The position numbers were made by a program, and so were the translations under genes. From the NCBI GenBank assembly GCA_035551835.1, contig DASZMN010000084.1:1-64000 (forward strand): a stretch of 64,000 nucleotides of DNA, read 5' to 3'. The DNA comes from Bog-473 sp035551835 (GTDB taxonomy: Bacteria; Actinomycetota; Acidimicrobiia; Acidimicrobiales; RAAP-2). Of this stretch, positions 61,116-64,000 are shown in pieces (within the stretch, counting starts at the first letter, position 1; each line of letters starts with the position of its first letter). Under the pieces are notes generated by a model, which worked only from the letters and a program-made list of their open reading frames with translations, did not search any database and was not told where the DNA came from.

Positions 61116-62663
61116 TTACAGCACAACCTCGACGAGAGAGGGACCGGATTGTGACATTCCGGTCTCGAGCGCGGCGACGAGGTCCTCTGCCTTCTCGGCC
61201 CGGTGTGCCGGCACGCCCATCCCGCGCGCGAGGGCACAGAAGTCCAAATCCGGTTCGGTCAGGTCGAGCAGCCGGCGCGCCTGTGGGCCACCGGCATCGG
61301 CACCGACGCGATGCAGTTCGATGTTCAAGATCGCGTAGCTCCGATTCGACAAGACGACGGTCGTCACGTTGAGGCCTTCGCGCGCTTGCGTCCACAACGC
61401 CTGCGGCGTGTACATCGCGCTGCCGTCTGCTTGGAGACACAGGACGGGCCGATCCGGCGCGGCCACTGCGGCCCCGGTGGCCATCGGCAGCCCGATGCCG
61501 ATCGCGCCACCGGTGAGCGTCAACCAGTCGTGACGCGGCGAACCCACCGTCGCTCCCGAGACGAAGAGGCCCGCGGTGTTGCCCTCGTCCACGACGATCG
61601 CACCCTCGGGTAACACCGCCCCTACCGCGGCGGCCAGCGTCTCGGTTGTCAGCGCCCCACTCGGGCGGTCCGGTCGGTCGGCCGGGGCAGGCGCCGCGGC
61701 ACCGGCCGGGGCGCCCACGGCCTCGGCGAGGGCCTCCAACGCGCCGGTCGCGTCCTCGCTCCCACGCGCCAGCGTGTGCACGGTGCACCCCTTGGGGACC
61801 AGGTCGCTGGCCTTGTCCGGGTAGGCGAAGAACGAGACGGGGGAGGTCGTGTCGACGAGGATCAGGTGGCGCACCCCGTCGAGCTGGGCCTGCGCCATCT
61901 CGGCGAAGTAGGCGAGGCGCTCCACCGCGGGGATGCCGGCGCCGCGTTCGAGGTTGGCCGGGAACGTTTCGCCCAACAGCTCGGCCCCGGTCGTGACGGC
62001 GACCCGGCTGGCGGCCTCGAGGCCGTCGGCGCGGAGGGCGCGGCCACCGAGGAGGAGGGCCGTGCGCTCGCCCGACCGCAGCGCCTTTGCGACCTCTTCG
62101 ATGGTGTCGGCGGGCACGACCGAGCGCCGCCCGACGGGCCGCGGCGGGCGGGGTCCCGTCGACGACTCGGACCACGACGCGTCGGCGGGTAGGACGAGCG
62201 TGGCGACACATCCAGGTGGGCCCATCGCCGCCGCCACCGCATCGGCGGCATCCGCCGCCACGTCGTCGGACCGGGCGGTCGAGCGGTACCAGCCCGACAC
62301 CGCGCCGGCGATCGACGCGATTTCCGACTGCAACGGCGCGTCGTAGCGGGCGTGATAGGTCGCGTGATCGCCCACGATGTTCACGAGCGGGGTGTGGGCG
62401 CGCCGCGCGTTGTGCAAGTTGGCCAACCCGTTGCCGAGTCCGGGGCCCAGGTGCAACAGCGTTGCCGCGGGGCGCCCCGCCACCCGGCCGTAGCCGTCGG
62501 CCGCGCCGGTGACGACGCCTTCGAACAGGCAGAGAATGCCGCGCATCGACGGCACGTCGTCGAGGGCCGCCACGAAGTGCATTTCCGAGGTGCCGGGGTT
62601 GGCAAAACACACGTCGACGCCGGCGTCGACCAGCGTCGAGAGCAGGGCGCGTGCTCCGTTCAT
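61116..62663 (-). CDS. IlvX-like acetolactate synthase-type ThDP enzyme
   Basis: 515-residue ThDP-dependent enzyme. The start MNGARALLSTLVDAGVDVCFANPGTSEM, the cofactor-activating Glu in CLFEGVVTGAADGYGR and the ThDP/Mg motif LQADGSAMYTPQALW (G to A in GDG) with Asn in LSNRSYAIL are present. By recalled similarity it resembles mycobacterial IlvX rather than true IlvB: shorter, and without an FAD-binding feature I can see. Benzoylformate- or oxalyl-type decarboxylation is an alternative. Overlaps the upstream oxidase as ATGA. Confidence 0.82.
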   Translation of the reverse strand: MNGARALLSTLVDAGVDVCFANPGTSEMHFVAALDDVPSMRGILCLFEGVVTGAADGYGRVAGRPAATLLHLGPGLGNGLANLHNARRAHTPLVNIVGDHATYHARYDAPLQSEIASIAGAVSGWYRSTARSDDVAADAADAVAAAMGPPGCVATLVLPADASWSESSTGPRPPRPVGRRSVVPADTIEEVAKALRSGERTALLLGGRALRADGLEAASRVAVTTGAELLGETFPANLERGAGIPAVERLAYFAEMAQAQLDGVRHLILVDTTSPVSFFAYPDKASDLVPKGCTVHTLARGSEDATGALEALAEAVGAPAGAAAPAPADRPDRPSGALTTETLAAAVGAVLPEGAIVVDEGNTAGLFVSGATVGSPRHDWLTLTGGAIGIGLPMATGAAVAAPDRPVLCLQADGSAMYTPQALWTQAREGLNVTTVVLSNRSYAILNIELHRVGADAGGPQARRLLDLTEPDLDFCALARGMGVPAHRAEKAEDLVAALETGMSQSGPSLVEVVL

Positions 62664-64000
62664 GGGGTCTCTCCCGTCTGGGTCGCGCCGAGCATCCGGT
62701 CCGGGCCGAGGATGCCGAGCGGGTCGAACACCTTCTTTATCGAACGCATGAGCTCGACGGCCGCCGGATCCGCCATCTCGAGGAAATAGGGGGCCTTCTC
62801 GGTCCCGAGGCCGTGTTCTCCCGAAATTGCGCCGCCGGCGTCCATGGCCACCTGGAAGATCTCGCGGGTGAGCGCCTTACGTTTGGCCACGTCGGGCTGG
62901 AAGAGGGCGAGGTGCACGTTGCCGTCGCCCACGTGACCACACCCGCTCGCGAACGTCTCGTGCGCGGCCGCCAGGTCGGCCACCTTGGCCAGGTACTCGG
63001 GAATGGCGGCGCGGGGGATGACCGCATCGATGATGTCGTCCGCCCCCGCGGCCTTGCTCACGAAGAACAGGCGCTCCCGCGCCTCGATGAGGGCGGCGCC
63101 AGCCTGCGGCGGGAGGACGTAGACGTCGATGGCGCCGAGCTCGCCGAGCAAGGTGCCCAGCTGTTCGACGTCCTCGTCGAGGCGGGACTCCGACGTCTGC
63201 TCGAGCACGACCACGAGGTACGCGAGCGCCGCCTGCTGCACGTCGTCGGGGATGCCGAGGTCGAGGCCCGCCGTCCGGGTGATGGCACCGAGGACGAGGG
63301 CGTCGGCGTACTCGAGGATCGTCGGGTTCACGCCGCTCGCCACGATCCGCGGCACGGCGTGGGTCACCTCGACGAGCGTGGCGAAGGGGACCAGCACGGT
63401 GGTGGTCTCGGTGGGCCGGGGTTGCACCTTGACCGTCACCTCGGTCGTGACGGCGAGCGTCCCCTCCGAGCCGACGAGCAGCTGCGTCAGGTCGTAGCCG
63501 GTGGAGGACTTCACGAACTTGCCGCCGGTGCGCAGCACCCGGCCGTCGGCCAGGACGACCTCGAGCCCGAGGACGTGGTGGCGCGTCACCCCGTAGCGGA
63601 CGGCGCGCATGCCGCCCGCGTTGGTCCCGACGTTGCCGCCGAGCGAAGCGCTCTGCTCGCCGGGGGAAACCGGATAGGTCAGGCCCAGCGGCAGGAGCTG
63701 CGCGTTGAGCTGCTCGAGGGTCACGCCCGGCTCGACGACCGCGACCTGATTCTCGGTGTCGATCTCGCGGATGCGGTTCATCCGGTCGAAGGCCATCAAG
63801 ATGCCGTTGGCCACCGGCACGGCGGCACCCGAGAGTCCGGTCCCGCTGCCGCGGGCGACCACGGACACTCGGTGTTCGGAGGCCACCCGCAGCACCTCGG
63901 AGACCTCGTCGGTCGAGCCCGGCAGTACGAGGGCCAGCGGGACGACGGGCGAGACGTTCAGCGTCTCGTCGTGGGTGTAGTCGGCGTGGACGGCCTCGCC
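62660..64000 (-). CDS. FAD-linked oxidase, GlcD/lactate dehydrogenase-like (5' end beyond window)
   Basis: At least 446 residues, open to the window edge. The FAD-binding PCMH-type domain is seen (VVARGSGTGLSGAAVPV, GEQSASLGGNVGTNAGGMRAVRYGVTR, STGYDLTQLLVGSEGTLAV), followed by the C-terminal oxidase domain ending SGEHGLGTEKAPYFLEM and the metal-site region GCGHVGDGNVHLALF. Such enzymes oxidise glycolate, D-lactate or related 2-hydroxy acids. It overlaps the IlvX-like gene by 4 nt; the pair may process a 2-hydroxy/2-keto acid in sequence. Confidence 0.9.
   Translation of the reverse strand, partial: GEAVHADYTHDETLNVSPVVPLALVLPGSTDEVSEVLRVASEHRVSVVARGSGTGLSGAAVPVANGILMAFDRMNRIREIDTENQVAVVEPGVTLEQLNAQLLPLGLTYPVSPGEQSASLGGNVGTNAGGMRAVRYGVTRHHVLGLEVVLADGRVLRTGGKFVKSSTGYDLTQLLVGSEGTLAVTTEVTVKVQPRPTETTTVLVPFATLVEVTHAVPRIVASGVNPTILEYADALVLGAITRTAGLDLGIPDDVQQAALAYLVVVLEQTSESRLDEDVEQLGTLLGELGAIDVYVLPPQAGAALIEARERLFFVSKAAGADDIIDAVIPRAAIPEYLAKVADLAAAHETFASGCGHVGDGNVHLALFQPDVAKRKALTREIFQVAMDAGGAISGEHGLGTEKAPYFLEMADPAAVELMRSIKKVFDPLGILGPDRMLGATQTGETP

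Overview
The window is chromosomal DNA from a GC-rich actinobacterium. Evidence includes GTG starts and GTGA stop/start overlaps, a 2-oxoglutarate dehydrogenase with fused E2-like and E1 parts, a fused PafBC-type regulator, coenzyme F420 genes (CofC-like guanylyltransferase, Ddn-like reductase), an IlvX-like enzyme and an IpdF/FadE30/FadD3-like cluster. Many genes carry a TAnnnT -10 hexamer only 6-9 nt before the start codon, so leaderless transcription is probably common. A lineage near Acidimicrobiia fits, but that is inference; no rRNA, tRNA, CRISPR array or insertion sequence was seen.

Layout. 1-3220: 3' end of secA, prfB, ftsE, ftsX. 3344-7615: PMT-family membrane glycosyltransferase, MerR regulator with a 20-bp palindromic operator, small membrane protein, short SSB, MsrB. 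7655-15091: beta-lactamase-fold hydrolase and amidohydrolase on the minus strand, divergent (across a 19-bp palindrome) from a four-gene operon resembling the late steroid ring C/D (HIP) pathway. 15101-18278: a leader peptide, a sugar-phosphate nucleotidyltransferase and a two-gene ABC exporter. 18295-25272: dxs, MFS transporter, hotdog thioesterase, then tldD-tldE from a shared symmetric -10 element, and an FmdB zinc ribbon. 25386-30951: moaC, DUF222-HNH protein, biotin-dependent carboxyltransferase, two small unknowns, an Erm-like methyltransferase and CtaG.

30993-37258: PafBC-like fusion, F420-dependent reductase, then a mobilization-like module (MobF relaxase and TraG/VirD4-like ATPase, convergent), a lower-GC non-coding stretch with a 13-bp direct repeat, and an H1-like basic DNA-binding protein. 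37265-45750: cofC/fbiD, gpsA, class III adenylate cyclase, GH38 alpha-mannosidase, MatB-like acyl-CoA synthetase, GYD-domain protein, rnhB. 45789-51969: a peptide ABC transporter whose fused ATPases lie on the strand opposite the permeases and binding protein; the ATPase gene is preceded by a leaderless, arginine-rich 20-residue leader peptide. 52269-64000: DMT transporter, alpha/beta hydrolase, kgd, a NYN-RNase/S1/basic-tail protein, a FabZ-like dehydratase, exonuclease III, a long two-tier hairpin, an unknown small protein, an IlvX-like ThDP enzyme and a GlcD-type oxidase that runs off the window.

The most novel signals are two short leader ORFs joined by GTGA to the genes they precede (45789-45851 and 15101-15160), the bidirectional -10 at 22072-22078, the NYN-S1-basic-tail protein at 57782-59287, the Erm homologue with Ser in place of the motif IV Asn, and the cryptic relaxase/coupling-protein module.
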